From contig NC_081415.1 in NCBI RefSeq assembly GCF_030272615.1, positions 416,916,757-416,980,756 on the forward strand: DNA of 64,000 nt, in the 5' to 3' direction. This document shows positions 23,174-35,100 of this stretch, piece after piece. Both the position numbers and the translations under genes were made by a program. Origin of the DNA: Cryptomeria japonica (lineage: Eukaryota; Streptophyta; Pinopsida; Cupressales; Cupressaceae). The stretch's first letter is position 1; every line of letters starts with the position of its first letter. Below the pieces are notes generated by a model. The model ran no database searches. It was given only the letters and a program-made list of their open reading frames with translations, and was not told the origin of the DNA.

Positions 23174-23694
23174 TGATACCATGAAAGGAAATAAAAGAGA
23201 AAGGAAAGGAAAATTAATCCAAGAAAGTTTATGATGAAGTAATTGTTACCATGAGAAAAGCAAAGACCTTAGAGCATCACCCAAATGTGAAGAAGGAGGC
23301 ACAAGAACTTTTGAAAGGGGAAAAGCAAAGAAAAACCCCTTGTGATATTATGAATGAGGCAATGCCTAAAAATGAGAGAGAGAGAGAGCAAGAAGCTCTT
23401 TACAATATTGTCATTAAGAAGAAATGAGAGAGGAGGCATCTCTTAAATAGAGATGAGGAGAGGAGTTACAAAGTAACTCCCAAATCTATGAATGCCACCA
23501 TTCATAAAATGTGTGTGCCATGTGTCCACATCCTCTTATGGAGGAAATCTAATATTCCTTAATAAAGGAAAATAAAAGAAATGACTTGTCCTCACACATG
23601 TACTAGAGGACAAATTACATGTAGGAATTCCAAAGGAATATCCTAAATTAAATAAAAATAAACCTAAGCTAAGTAAATATTAAATATTCTAACA
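23174..23694 (-). mobile_element. Solo LTR S2 (521 bases) inside LINE-A ORF1
   Basis: Read on the minus strand it starts TGTTAGAATATTTAATATTT and ends CATGGTATCA. Both sides carry CCTC on the plus strand (23,170-23,173 and 23,695-23,698), a 4-base target duplication. It has a TATA-like ATTTAAGAG (about 23,435) and a GA-repeat. The last eight bases TGGTATCA look like the start of a methionine-tRNA PBS, so either the LTR proper ends eight bases earlier and a little PBS was retained, or this family ends that way. Confidence 0.75.
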
Positions 23695-23905
23695 CCTCAG
23701 CCATGCTTGTGATAACAATGAGTTCTTGCATAGATTTTTGACCAATCTTCTTGTTTGAATTATTACCATAATCTGGTTTGGGTTTTGTTGAGGGGATTTG
23801 TTTTATCCCTAGTTTAATATCTCTTGGAGGATCACCTTCTTCTTCTACTTCATTCTACTCCTTAGGATTAAAAGTGACATCATGTTCTAGGTGCTTCATC
23901 TCGAG

Positions 23906-25402
23906 TGTTGGAAAAAATGCAACAAACTAAGAGGGGGGGTGAATTAGTTTGCTCTCAAACTCTACACAACTCAAACTTAAATTTAGATTTTATTATTAGC
24001 AATGAAAGCATAAACCATCACCACATATTAACAAACATAACACCAAGATTTTTGACATGGAAAACCCGATTAAGGGAAAAACCACAGTGGGAACCTATCC
24101 ACAATGAGATATTACCTTGTTGAGAGCAAATGTAAATATTAAAATGGGGAATGCACATACATTCAGGCACACTTCCTAGAGCTCATTGCTCAAATACAAG
24201 AAGGGATACAACCCCGAGGAAGGCTCACCACCTTACAAAGATCAGACAACAATCCAGATTGTATGAATTGTGAAAATATCATCTCCATATGCCTAGTTAC
24301 AGTTCCAGTTAAGCACATATACTCAAAATCTTCTCTTCCACTTCTTCACACTCTTTCACACTCTTTCACACTTCTCCTCTTCTACTAAAAGATCAAAGCA
24401 TTATGTACACTTGCAGGTGCATCTCTCACATAAATATTACATATATTTATACAAATCATCAACCTATATTTCAAAGTTGGCTAAAACCTCAATACAAATT
24501 ACAAAACTAATAACCTCACATGCTACAACAATACATGTGGAACAAAATAATGTTGGCTAAGACATAGTCTAGAGATAAATCAATATTGCAACCAAGAATT
24601 ATGCCTCGATCATTCGCAACACTCTACAATCACCAAGAATGTCTCATAACACGAAGAACACCATTGGATCAAGAAAATGATCAATAACGCACACAACGAT
24701 CAACGTAGACCAACAAAATGAATATGACTTGACCGTGAAACATCCACAAGCAATGTGAATCACACCAGAAACAACCACAACATCACCACTTACTAAGATC
24801 TACATCAATAATATACCAAACTTCAAGAACACAAACCAAAATGACTATCAAACATAAAGATTCACTTGCGGACTTCCAAATCATGAATAATCTAAGTTGA
24901 GGACACATATGAACGTCCCAAACACTTTACCAAATCCATAAACCAAGATATAGAAAATTTGGAGCAATACGAAGCACAAACTAGAATACCGAACACAAAC
25001 CAAACTGACTATAAAATTGAAGGATTCACTTGCGGACTTCCAAATCATGAATCATCTGAGTTGAGGACACATATGAATATCCCAAACACTTTGCCAAATC
25101 TGCAAACAAAGATATAGCAATTCTAGAGCACAAACCAGAATACCAAATAACATGAACAATTGAATAACCCACCATAATACCAAACCTCATAACTCAATCA
25201 AATCATCATGTGAACATTTTAATCTTCTTCTGAATTAACTAGAGATAAGTATCTCTAAACCCATTAAACCACAACATCTCAACAATAACACACTAACCAA
25301 ATCAACTTATCCAATCTAACTACAATACTCGAATACATAGAAGAATATGTTGACATCAATGACAACACATCATTCCAACAAACTTATCAGCAATATCCAA
25401 CA
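23906..25402 (-). mobile_element. Solo LTR S3 (1,497 bases) inside LINE-A ORF1
   Basis: Minus-strand ends are TGTTGGATATTG and TTTTTTCCAACA. Flanks on the minus strand read CTTGAG before and CTCGAG after, a 6-base duplication with one difference, and the LINE frame closes over it. Near its start is TGTTGTCATTGATGTCAACA (about 25,350-25,369), shared with S1 and the 51.5-kb copia LTR. It contains a 164-base tandem duplication. It is longer than its relatives partly for that reason. Confidence 0.75.
24828..25146. repeat. Two tandem units of 164 bases within solo LTR S3
   Basis: Unit 1 starts at 24,828 (AACACAAACC), unit 2 at 24,992 with the same word; GATTCACTTGCGGACTTCC recurs at 24,859 and 25,023, exactly 164 bases apart. 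The units differ at scattered positions, so the duplication is not recent. Confidence 0.85.
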
Positions 25403-25798
25403 CTCAAGTTCATCTTTTTCCAAGAGCTCTTTAATATGAGCTTGTTTTTCTTGATCCACACTTAGGCCCCGGGATGAGTTAGATTTAAGACCCTTGTTAA
25501 CTCCTAGAAATTAACATATATTTTCTATGTCATTCATCTCACCCCTTTCTCTTGTTCTATCAACTTCCAACCCTTGACTTGTTTCATCTAAGTTAGTTGC
25601 CTTTGGCGTGTTCGTGTAGCCAACCTTTGTCTTAGGGGGTATGTTCTTCCTACTTTCTAACATTCCATCCTTGATAATCAACATATTTTTCATATTTGGA
25701 TAATCCTCCCTCTGATGCGAAATATATTGAATTAATTTTGGAGATCTCTTAGTTCCATCCTCCCTCCAAATCGTATCTCTATTTTTTGGATGACTTTA

Positions 25799-27506
25799 TG
25801 TGGGGAGGATAGTCTGAATAATTGTGGTGGCGGGACAAGCAAGATCGGGTGACTAGGACCTAATCCCACTTTTTCCAACACATTGGGAATACAAAATACC
25901 TAGGGAGATAGATCACTTTGGATACTTATTGTGAGAAAGAGAGAACCAAGGAGTACCTCTTAGGGTTTCTATTCCTTTTGTTGCAAATGATGAGAAAAAC
26001 TAGGGTTTGAATGATCAACTAGGAGATAAAGAATGAAGCATAAATGAACTCAGAATTGCACAAACTTGCAGATCTAAAACTGAGATACTAAAAGAATAAA
26101 AGGGGGATGATTCAAGATGTGTACTTGATGCTACAAATTGAACAAAAACAACTAGGACTAGGGTGCCATGCCACTGTCCTTGATGGACTGATAGAGAGCT
26201 ATAACTGAGAAACTACAAATCTAAGATCCTACAGCTGCAACCTATCAAATTTCACTGCAAAGTGGAGGGACCAGGGTGCCACACCCTTGTCTTGGGTAGG
26301 ACTAGGGTGCCATTCCCCTATCCTTGACAGTCTTCTGCACTTTTGAGACTTCTGGGTGGTGTTGATGCCTTTTCCAGATCTGAAACTACCTCTGGATGCC
26401 TACTTCTGCACCTACAACCGAAAAGGGAAGGTTTGGGTGGCTATATAGGGTTTTTCCTTAGCCAAACCCCTATGTTGGTTATTTCCACCTCCACAAATAG
26501 CTGATAATATACTGAAAATATGTGTGCTAGAACCTTGTGTGTATGCAAGATCCTAAAATGAAAGAAACTAGAGCTACCCTACGCATGAGAGTAAACCCTA
26601 AATGTAAATGTAAATGTGAATGTAAATAACAATGATTCAAACCAAATATACTAAATGATCTAAAGAATGAATGTAAATGTACCAATTGATGTAAATAATC
26701 TCATACAAAGACATATTAAAAATATGAAATCATACCAATCCCCAAGGGAGAGATATTGCCACTAGATCTCCTATTACTCTTCAATGTCTTCAAGGCTCCT
26801 AACTGATGATGAATGCGTGATGAAATTTTGTTGACTATAGTTTAATGTTGTTGAATACTCCATATAGGCTTCTCTTTCACTACATAAAATGCTCCATATG
26901 CTGGCTTTGTTGAAAACTCCGTTAGATTAGATAGATCTTAGATGCCTTCAAATGGAGAAAGAGAGCTCTTATGTATGAAATCCTAGATCTTAATTTCAAA
27001 TTAATTCCGCCTTTATTCTGACCTAGGAATTGAATTTCCCACCAACCTTTTGGGGTTAAGCATTATAATATCATAGAATTGTGCTCTCAAAATTTTGAGA
27101 AAAAAGCCGAGGACCATGTGCACTCCCATCACGGTTCGACCAACTTTTCACCAAATTTTCAGAGCCGTTAGATATGATGATATTAGAGCGAATCCCAAAG
27201 TTACAACTGATTTTGAGGTGTTTTGATATGCGAAATTGGGCCTTCAAGGTCGAAATAGGACATAATTAGGGTTTATGATTAAATGATTTATTGGAGGAAT
27301 AAAATAAAAAGGGGCACACTTGGGGTAAAGGGACCAATTTTATAATGTATGAAGTGATGAAATAGGACTTTAGATTTAATTAAATTAATTAATTAAATGC
27401 TTAAAGGGAAATTAGAAATGCAAGATGAAAGACACACTAAGGCAGGTGCTAACCTAAGTGTGAAATTGTACCACCCTAGCAAGGGTGTTCAATTTATGAC
27501 ACTACA
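25799..27506 (-). repeat. Element C 3' LTR
   Basis: On the minus strand it starts TGTAGTGTCATAAATTG after a purine tract and ends near CTCCCCACA at about 25,799, where LINE-A ORF1 sequence begins. Only one copy is in the window, so the ends are judged from TG/CA and context rather than from a pair. About 1.7 kb with no coding signal; it includes short direct repeats of TAGGGTGCCA (about 26,160, 26,273 and 26,306). Confidence 0.5.
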
Positions 27507-29113
27507 TTTAGCCCCCAGTTTAGCGGTCATATGACACTATGTGCATATGCAAGCTAAAGTAAAAAATGGTAAATATCATTTGAAAAAGGATATATCCATA
27601 AGTTGTTGGATGAAGCCCCCAGTGGCATCTGCAGTACATAGTTAGGAACTGCACCCTACAAAAACATTTGTTAGATAAAATTACAAAATCACCAAAATGC
27701 TTACTAAGGAAGGTAATGAAAATTTGAGGGTAGCTATATGCCCCCCCTATTTTGGCTTGCTAACTTTAGTGAGTTGAAACAAGGTATCATGTTTACCACA
27801 TCGAATTGTGAAAGAAGACTGATGACAAATTCTCACAAGAAGATTTGATACAAGATAAAAAACTAATGGAGAATCATTTGGTAAGAAAGAGAACTAAGCC
27901 TCAATTCCAACACAACAAAGAGTGTGAGGATTTGAGAGATCTCTAACACAAGATTGAAGATTTAAATGGAAACAAATGAAAAGAGAAGGAAGAAGAGAGA
28001 AAAAGAATGAATACAAACTTTGGTGATCCATGATAAGAGAAAAGGAACCATGGACATATTGCCCCTAAAACTAGGTGATCCATGAAGAGAAGGACATGGA
28101 AAACTAGCCCCCCAGAGTCTATCTGGGTGATCCATGTAAGGGAGGAGAGTGAGAAAACCATTAGTTCCACTCAACCTCGTGCATGTGTGTGCAAGTAGAA
28201 TAAGGATACCTACCTTCGACACCAAGAAGATATCCATCATGCAACAATGTTATAAATCCAAGCAAGAGAGGGAATAATTTTCAAGCAAGGATAAGATAGT
28301 TCAAAAGAGATATCTTTCTATATAAGTGCACAAGAGATCCTTGAAGGAGAAGAGATCTTTGTTCAAAAGACATCTACCTTCAAGAGGAGTTGTCTTAGAC
28401 AAATATAACATCTTCTAGAATGAATGAATGCAGGAGATTTGAAAAGAGAAGAGGATTGAGATGACATCAAAGAGAGATTATTTATAACAACACTCTTTTA
28501 AAAGAAGGAAAGAGATCCTCATCAGGGATATGCATGTGCACAAAATGGAAGGGTTTATTATAAAAGATACTACTCAATGAAGAAAATAAATTGATGAATG
28601 ATCAAAGAATTCCAATCACCAAGGAGGAGGTCACAATTAAGGATATGTACTTAAGATCCCCATTAGGGATGCTTGTTCCAATATGAGAGAAGGAATTCAA
28701 ATATGAATATACCTCTACAATCAATAAGAAATCCTTATAGAAGAAACTACTTCACAAAGGGGAAAATTTAATATTAAGAAGGAGAGATGTTTGAAATCAC
28801 TCTTTCCCCCTATATATATAGGGAGAAGTGGCTATTATTTTGCTTCAAAAAAGTATGATTGCACGTGAAATTGTACCATCATGAATGACAATGAGCCCCT
28901 AGTAAGTGAGCTACCAATTTCACATAATGATGAGAAACATAATAACCATTAATATTATTTAAAGACATGATAGATTGAATGAGGTATTTGAATATGACAT
29001 GTTAAATGCTCTACTATAAGTGAGATTAAAAACATGTATAAAATGATGAATGTTAAAAGGTATTTATAAAGAGAGAAGTTTATAGGAGAAGAATAGGTCA
29101 CTAAGCCATACTT
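27507..29113 (-). other. Element C non-coding 3' region
   Basis: 1.6 kb between the protease-like segment and the LTR. No catalytic domain in any frame. It is rich in AAGAGA-type purines on the plus strand and contains three 52-base repeats (28,024-28,180) and a TATATATA-containing stretch near 28,815. Short open stretches on the minus strand are produced by the repeats. Confidence 0.5.
28024..28180. repeat. Three tandem 52-base units with TGATCCATG
   Basis: TGATCCATG starts at 28,024, 28,076 and 28,128, exactly 52 bases apart, with partial similarity of the rest of each unit (GGACATGGAAAACTAGCCCC versus GGACATATTGCCCC). On the minus strand this gives a weak peptide repeat, but no function is supported. 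Confidence 0.7.
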
Positions 29114-30207
29114 TTATTGCACACAAGAGATCTTAGGAGATGGATAAGTATAATTCATTAGAGCCTTATTCATACAAGAAGGGATTTTAGAATGAGTAGA
29201 AGAAAAAATATCATAAGTGGAATTAGAAATCTCTTGAGGAGATTCATAAAGAGATTTTTTCATCACCAAGATTTCCTTATGAGGGGGATGAGTCCTGAAA
29301 GAAGTAAAAGATGATTTAATTGAGGTGAGGTCCTTATCATCACTACTAAATACAACATTCACATTGAGAGATGGTCTTTTAGATGCTTTGGTGGGCTTAG
29401 AAGGATTATATCCAAGTCCAAATGAAGCTTCATGTGTATTATGTTCAAAAGGAACTTTAAATCCTTGTTCATTTGCGCCACAACCATTCCCATCATAGCC
29501 ACTCTTAGCTAAAATGTGAAAACCAGGAACATAAAGAGATGCCAAATTGGAAAGAGATGGTGATGCCTCATAGGTATCAATGCTATATGAAGTAGAGGAA
29601 GGATTTGAAGATTCATTTGAATTAGAAGAAGCCACAAAGTGGTTACTTAGTTGTTTAGACAAAGTAGGTTGCTATTTAGGTTCCTCCTTAGATTTCTCCT
29701 TCTCAGTCTTAGATCCTTTCCAAGATACTCTATATTCTCCTACAAATGTAGGGTTAAAGTCTAGAGATCCCCAATAATCATCTAAGAGCACTCCTTTGGG
29801 AGAAAAGATATCCTTAGGAGGAGATTCCGATTGAGTAGTAGAATTAGGAGTACTAGAAGGAACAACATCATTAAAGGAAATAGATGTATTTGAAAAAGTA
29901 GAAGGATTGGAAGAAGAATGGGAAGTAGTTGAACAAGAAGATCTAGATTTTAATGGTTCTTGAGGTTTGGCATAAAACAAGGTGTATGTCATATTGTTAT
30001 AAATGAATTTAACTTGCCTATGCAAAGTTGAGGGGACAACTTGCATGCTATGAATCCAAGGTCTCCCTAATAGAAGGTTATATGTCAAATTGCCAGGTAT
30101 AACATGAACAAGCGTAGGTAACACAACAAGACCTACCCTAACAGGCAAGGTTATGATACCTAGACATTGTTTAGCAACATTATCAAAGCCTCTAATAGTA
30201 AGAGAAG
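29114..30207 (-). pseudogene. Element C protease end and G-patch-like region
   Basis: Minus-strand reading from 30,207: FDNVAKQCLGIITLPVRVG (about 30,125-30,181), LTYNLLLGRPWIHSMQVVPS (about 30,030-30,090), the strongly conserved C-terminal part of Tat/Athila-type proteases. The catalytic D-S-G half lies beyond the break at 30,207 and is missing. A serine-rich linker follows to a TAG at 29,671, then 29,114-29,662 in another frame with ILAKSGYDGNGCGANEQG and FGLGYNPS, the glycine-rich G-patch-like motif seen downstream of protease in this group. No RT follows. The two blocks are each open for 158 and 182 codons, so decay is moderate. Confidence 0.65.
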
Positions 30208-31352
30208 TGTAATACCCTAAAATTGGTCATCTAAACCATGGGCCCCTAATCTCGACAACATCACCAAGGTCCTAACCAAAGACAATTAAATCAATCTTGA
30301 GCACATTATTAATTCTTTAATCATCAAAAATCACATGGTAAATCAACTACTCAATATTAATTAAATATTTATTTAATTAATCAAATCATTTCCAATAATA
30401 TCATTTTGATCAATTATCCTATTTTAATTTATTAAATATCCTTGCATATTTAATTAATTAATAAATTTTCCATTCAATCATGCAAAAAGGATTAATTTAC
30501 TACAAAAGATGAATTAATTTATTACAAAGAGTTGAATTGAAAATAAAACAAAAAAAGAATTGAATTGAGAGAGAAATCAAACTTGAGATATTATTTCTAT
30601 TTCTAAATTTAGAACTTGAAATCAGAAAAGCAATTTAACTGAATTATTGAATTATTCTCTAAAATTGGAACTCAAAGCTTTTCAGAAAAAGAAGTTCAGT
30701 TGCATTGAAAAGACCCTTTTCTTGAATAAATTAAAGAATTATCTATTTTTATCCTATATGCATGGAATTAATTTATTATTATTTTCCAATGCAACTTGGA
30801 CTTCTAATTTGAATGCATTTCAATTAAACTATAATTGGAATCTATCTCAAGGTTAACTGAACATGATTTCTCAATTATTTCAATTAATCCTAAATTGAGC
30901 TTTATCTCTTGCAATTCTCTATAAATTCAATCTTCAAATCTCATTCCAATTCACCCCAGAGAATTTTGAGAACACGCTTGGAGATTATTATCACGCTAAT
31001 TTCGCTCTGGAGTCATTGAAGATTATTGTGCTTTTTAGATTATTTGCGTCCATTTTACATTCATTATTGCTTGCATCCATTGTTGCTTGAATTGATTATT
31101 ATTGCTTGAAATATTCATCCATCTTGCATCCATATAGCTTAATATCATATAGATTAAATCCTTCATCTTGGTGTAGTCTAGTCACTGGCATTGCTTATAA
31201 AAAAATCTGAGAGCAATCTTATACTCGCATCTCTTAGAAGGCAATTAGTCGCTTTGCTATGGTTTATTTCTTATTGATTATTGATTACTAACCATGCATA
31301 TAATGACTTAATTGAATTGTTGTGCTTGCAGCTACAGGTTCACTTTTTCACA
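30208..31352 (+). repeat. Element B 5' LTR
   Basis: Begins TGTAATACCCTAAAATTGG, abutting the broken protease of element C, and ends at CA about ten bases before the PBS. It has a TATA-like CTCTATAAATTC at about 30,919 and a very AT-rich U3. Only one copy exists in the window. A short open stretch at 30,647-30,856 has no recognisable product. Confidence 0.65.
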
Positions 31353-31362
31353 CACACATCTC

Positions 31363-31381
31363 TGGCACCCACCATGGGGCC
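31363..31381 (+). other. Element B primer binding site
   Basis: TGGCACCCACCATGGGGCC lies about ten bases after the LTR end. It matches the TGGCGCCCACCGTGGGGCC-type site common in plant gypsy elements apart from two C/G to A transitions, which are typical of decay at methylated CG. Confidence 0.7.
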
Positions 31382-32241
31382 CTAAGACTACATTTTTTCG
31401 GCCTCCAAGACTGACCACTTTTTTTTGTTATTTTCCAGATTTCAGATTTTTTGGTTTTTTTCGTCCGTACATCTCGTACGACAATTTTTATAGGCTGAAA
31501 TGACAAACTGCAGGTGTCACACGAATTGCAAATATTCTATCGTACGAGCAGATCCTCTATCGCACGAGCATAAATCCTCTGTCATACGAGCAGACATCAT
31601 CAACAATATTCTTTCGTACAATACTGCATCTTGTCTCGTATGAGTCAAGTGTCTGTCGTACGATTATGTATTTTCTGGTAAAAGAGGCAAATTTCATATT
31701 TTTTTCATTTCTGATTGATTATTCTTATGACTGACCTTGACTATTTATCTGTCTATTTCAAAGTTTTTCACAGCCTAACTAGTTTTTGCAGAATGCTTGT
31801 CGAAGAATATGCTTGTCGCACAAAGACAATATGACTACTGATTTGTTGTCTTTGTAGGTTGCCTGAGGAGAATTGACTAAACATCGTGTATTCTTTAAAT
31901 TCATTTTTAGGAACCTAACTTGCTATCTGGTTAAAGAACAAATTTGTCTTTCGTTCTTTTAGAAGATTCTGAGAGGTAGGAGAGTATGCTCTTGTCTTTT
32001 TCTAGACAATGAGAAATCCAGACCCTTGAAGCTTTTTCTTTGTTTGAGATTTGTACATCTTTAGTAGGCCTGCCCTCCTGAGGGGTTGAAAAACTCTTAA
32101 AGCCGTTATGACCGGTGTGAGGGGAATGACCTAAGTGGGAACGGCTAGACGCCAAGTACTCCAACCCACTATAAAATAAACGTGATTTGATGAAAATCGA
32201 GTCAACAATAGTGCTCGAGAATAGCTCTCCTCCGTACCTTC
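31382..32241 (+). other. Element B leader with TCGTACGA-like motifs
   Basis: Untranslated leader. Between about 31,463 and 31,660 the near-palindrome TCGTACGA or one-base variants occurs at least seven times (for example CTCGTACGAC, ATCGTACGAG, ATCGCACGAG, GTCATACGAG, CTCGTATGAG, GTCGTACGAT). Between them ATCCTCT recurs. Downstream, about 32,050-32,180, is a segment with CCGTTATGACCGG and GGGAACGGCT. No open frame is supported. Confidence 0.55.
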
Positions 32242-32299
32242 TGTAATGCCCCGCCAGGAAACCCCTAAGGGTTTAAGTTAAAAACACTCAAATAGAGTG

Positions 32300-32302
<3 letters not shown>

Positions 32303-32381
<79 letters not shown>
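32303..32381. repeat. AT dinucleotide microsatellite, expanded in one LTR only
   Basis: About 79 bases of alternating AT. The same position in the right LTR (40,694-40,709) holds only about 16 bases, so the expansion or contraction happened after insertion. Confidence 0.95.
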
Positions 32382-32385
<4 letters not shown>

Positions 32386-34809
32386 ATAATATTTAAGAGT
32401 ATTACTGATTAGTTACAACATTAAGATATTTTGGAGTTATCTAAAACTTAGATAACACAGCGGAAGGCTAAACGAACCTAAGGAGTTTCCCAACGTGATT
32501 ACGTAACCTTACCACCTGACTCAACTCGTGTAAAATGATCCAATAAACTGGTTATCTTAATTACGAGATAATGCATAAGACATGGACATATATTTATGTT
32601 CGATAAATTGATGTCTTAGAATTTTAGGAAGCGCTCATTTACTTTGGGTGCTTAGGAGGCCATCGTGAGATTATTTACTCAATGCACTTTAAAACATAAT
32701 TAATTTAAAAGGCCTCCCTTAAGGTTCAAAGCGATTAATATACCGAAGTTCATTCATTTGGTTTTAAGGTAACCACCCACATTTGATATCTTTCTTAAAT
32801 ATTAAAAGTATGGCTAATAAGATGAGATTCATTCATTAAGGATTAAACTACCATTAATAGAGTGAGGTTCCTTCATTTGAATTCAAGCATAACCAACTAA
32901 TGAGTCGTAGTTCTTTTATGGAGGATAAGATGCAAGAAGCCATAGAGTTCATTCATTGAAGCTTTAATAGTGCTATTAGATGGACTCAAATCATTAAGGT
33001 GGATATGTATTAGGACACATGAGCTCATCCTTTAAATTAAAATATAGTTAGCAAGATGAAATTCATCATTACAGGATTAAAATATAAGTTCATAGTGACG
33101 TTCTCCCATTAGGTTTAGAATATAACTATCTTATTGCATGTCACTCTTTTTTGTTAAATGAAGTTAATATGAAGAGATACATTTACTAGAATTAAGATAT
33201 AAACAACTATACGAATACTCCCCTTTTTGGTTCAATTTTAGCAATCATAAAGAGATTCTTTTATTAGGGTTATATTTATGGATAAATAGTTGAGTTCACC
33301 CAATTATCAAGTTAATTTGGTAAGGATTATTTGTTAAGATTAAAACATAAATAACTAAACAAATTCATCCAATATAGTGTAGTATGATTAACATGGCGAT
33401 ACTCATTTAAGAAGATAAAAAGTAAATACCTATATGATGTTCATCCTTTAGATTTCAACTTAGAAATTACAACATTAGTACTAACTTTGTTACCCATACA
33501 CATTCGATCAATTTACCAACTTATATCAAGCTAAAACAATAAAGGCACCCTAATGAGATTCTTTCCACCATTATTTCCTTTAATTAACAAAAACCAAATT
33601 CTTTTCCATAATCATACTTACAATGTTTTATGAACCTGATTACTACATTTATCAAGATGAATAATTTTATGCGCTTTGATTTAGCTTCATTAAATTCCCA
33701 CCATACACTTATGAAAAGCAACCATACATGATAACCTTAAGTACAAAATAAAAGAAACAAGGCATCGCATAACACGGATATGATCTCGGAGTTCACCCCT
33801 AAGGGCTACATCTCCGGGTCTGCTCAACTGCAAGACCCCTCTGGCATTTAAATATAGTTAAGAATACATAATTTTCATGTCTTTTACATCCTTGCCACTT
33901 AGGCGAACTCAACCCATATACAACAGTCACCTCGGTAAATAATTACATAATGATCCCCTTTGAAGTGGATCCTACAAAATACATCAAAGCAATAACCAGG
34001 AATTCTTAACTGTCGGTACCCTAACTGGAGACTTGACCGACGTTGACCAGACATAAGCAATCAGACGACAGGGTCCCAACATTGCTATCAAGGGCGTGCT
34101 AATATAATAGACATAACGATTACCAAATTATTAAGCCATGCTCAAGCGTTAACAGGCAGTTACAACATTTCCTCAAGTTGACTTAAGCATCTAAATAGAT
34201 TATTTAATCCTTAGATAAACACCAAAGACAAGTTGGTTTTACAAAAGTAATCTAGCCCCTTCTCTAACTATACAAAAAAAATTACCCTTTTTCTATAAAG
34301 ATCAAAATACATTTAGAGTAAATAAAGGAATGGGAAAATCATTTCCGAGCTAAATTGAGCTTCTATTGCATACACAAAAAAAGGTTAAAGTCTAATGCCA
34401 CCATTCAATTTTCTCTTTAGCATTTAAACGTGAGTCCCCATATTTTCCACTTAAATGAAATAAAACTTAAATACACATTTCAACATTTGTAAAGATAATG
34501 AAAATCATTGCCATATTACATTCCAAAAATCAATATATATCATCAAATTATATATGCTAATTATATGTTACCTATATTAACATATATTTTAATATATCTA
34601 TTTATCCCTCTCTTTTTTTAAAAGGAAAAACATTACTTATTAAAATATACATCTCAACTCACATTTTTAATATAAAATATTGCTTATAATATATTTATAT
34701 TAATAAGCATCTTTTTTTTTTTGTTTGTATAAAATAAAACAAACTATATTCAAATTTTAACTTCCCTAAAATACTAAATAATAGTTAAAAAAAAATAGTA
34801 AAAAAAATT

Positions 34810-35100
34810 AGAGGGTGGCCAACCCTAGGCGGCGAAACCCTAGGGCGGCCGTGCCCTAGCCGAAGAGGCTGCGGCCTCCACGGAGGACGCAGGCCCCTCG
34901 GCCTCCACTTACAGTGGAGTCGGGGGTACTGCGCCCGCCGTGGGGGTCGCAGGCCCTTCGGCTCCCCCACACAATGGCGTCGGGAGGAGCTGTGGCCTCC
35001 ATGGGAGACGTAGTCCCCTTCGGCCCCCACTGTGTGTGGGCACCGAATGGAGCTGCGGTGGCACCGCGGGAGGGGCGGGTTGAGCTTCGGCTCCCCCCCC
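34810..35100. repeat. GC-rich block with three ~60-base units, left LARD LTR
   Basis: Very GC-rich island in AT-rich LTR. Units begin at 34,873, 34,933 and 34,994 (60, 61 and 63 bases), each with a GGCCTCCAYGG-like start, a GCAGGCCCYTCGG-like middle and a GGAGYYG-like end. Within unit 1, CTCCACTTACAGTGGAG is a perfect hairpin. Open stretches on both strands (Pro/Arg-rich on the minus strand) follow from the base composition and are unlikely to be genes. Confidence 0.8.

Larger units (their letters stand above)
17399..25790 (-). mobile_element. LINE-A: L1-type non-LTR retrotransposon carrying three solo LTRs
   Basis: Reading the minus strand from 25,790 down: ORF1 C-terminus, ORF2 endonuclease, reverse transcriptase, RT-associated zinc-binding region and RNase H. 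That order is the plant L1 type with a C-terminal RNase H. Total length with insertions is about 8.4 kb; subtracting the three solo LTRs (1,224, 521 and 1,497 bases) leaves about 5.1 kb. The 5' end is missing or lies under element C, and no poly(A) tail is seen at the 3' side. Numerous stops and frameshifts make it inactive. Confidence 0.8.
23114..25790 (-). pseudogene. LINE-A ORF1 C-terminal part, split by two solo LTRs
   Basis: Minus-strand frame seen in three pieces: about 25,403-25,693 (MKNMLIIKDGMLESRKNIPP, then GLEVDRTRERGEMND), 23,699-23,905 (MKHLEHDVTFNPKE, then DIKLGIKQIPSTKPKPDYGN) and 23,114-23,173 (EDQKKISELMGLRKVNPLP then TAG). The pieces join in a sensible frame once solo LTRs S3 and S2 are left out. 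It is the low-complexity C-terminal side of the ORF1 RNA-binding protein; the zinc knuckle and N-terminal domain are not in view. Stops inside pieces show it is dead. Confidence 0.65.
25799..30207 (-). mobile_element. Element C: gypsy fragment, minus strand
   Basis: A purine-rich GGGGGCTAAA (complement of about 27,507-27,516) precedes a TGTAGTGTCATAAATTG terminus, giving a 3' LTR at 25,799-27,506, with 1.6 kb of non-coding 3' region and then a protease/G-patch-like segment up to 30,207. RT, RNase H and integrase are absent between protease and LTR, so it is internally deleted or non-autonomous. It is cut at 30,207 by the LTR of element B; gag and 5' LTR are not found in the window. Confidence 0.6.

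Noticed and set aside
32303-32381. AT repeat as an assembly artefact
   Set aside because: It cannot be decided from one sequence; the collinear short tract in the other LTR makes real expansion plausible, so it is kept as a feature with a long-read check.
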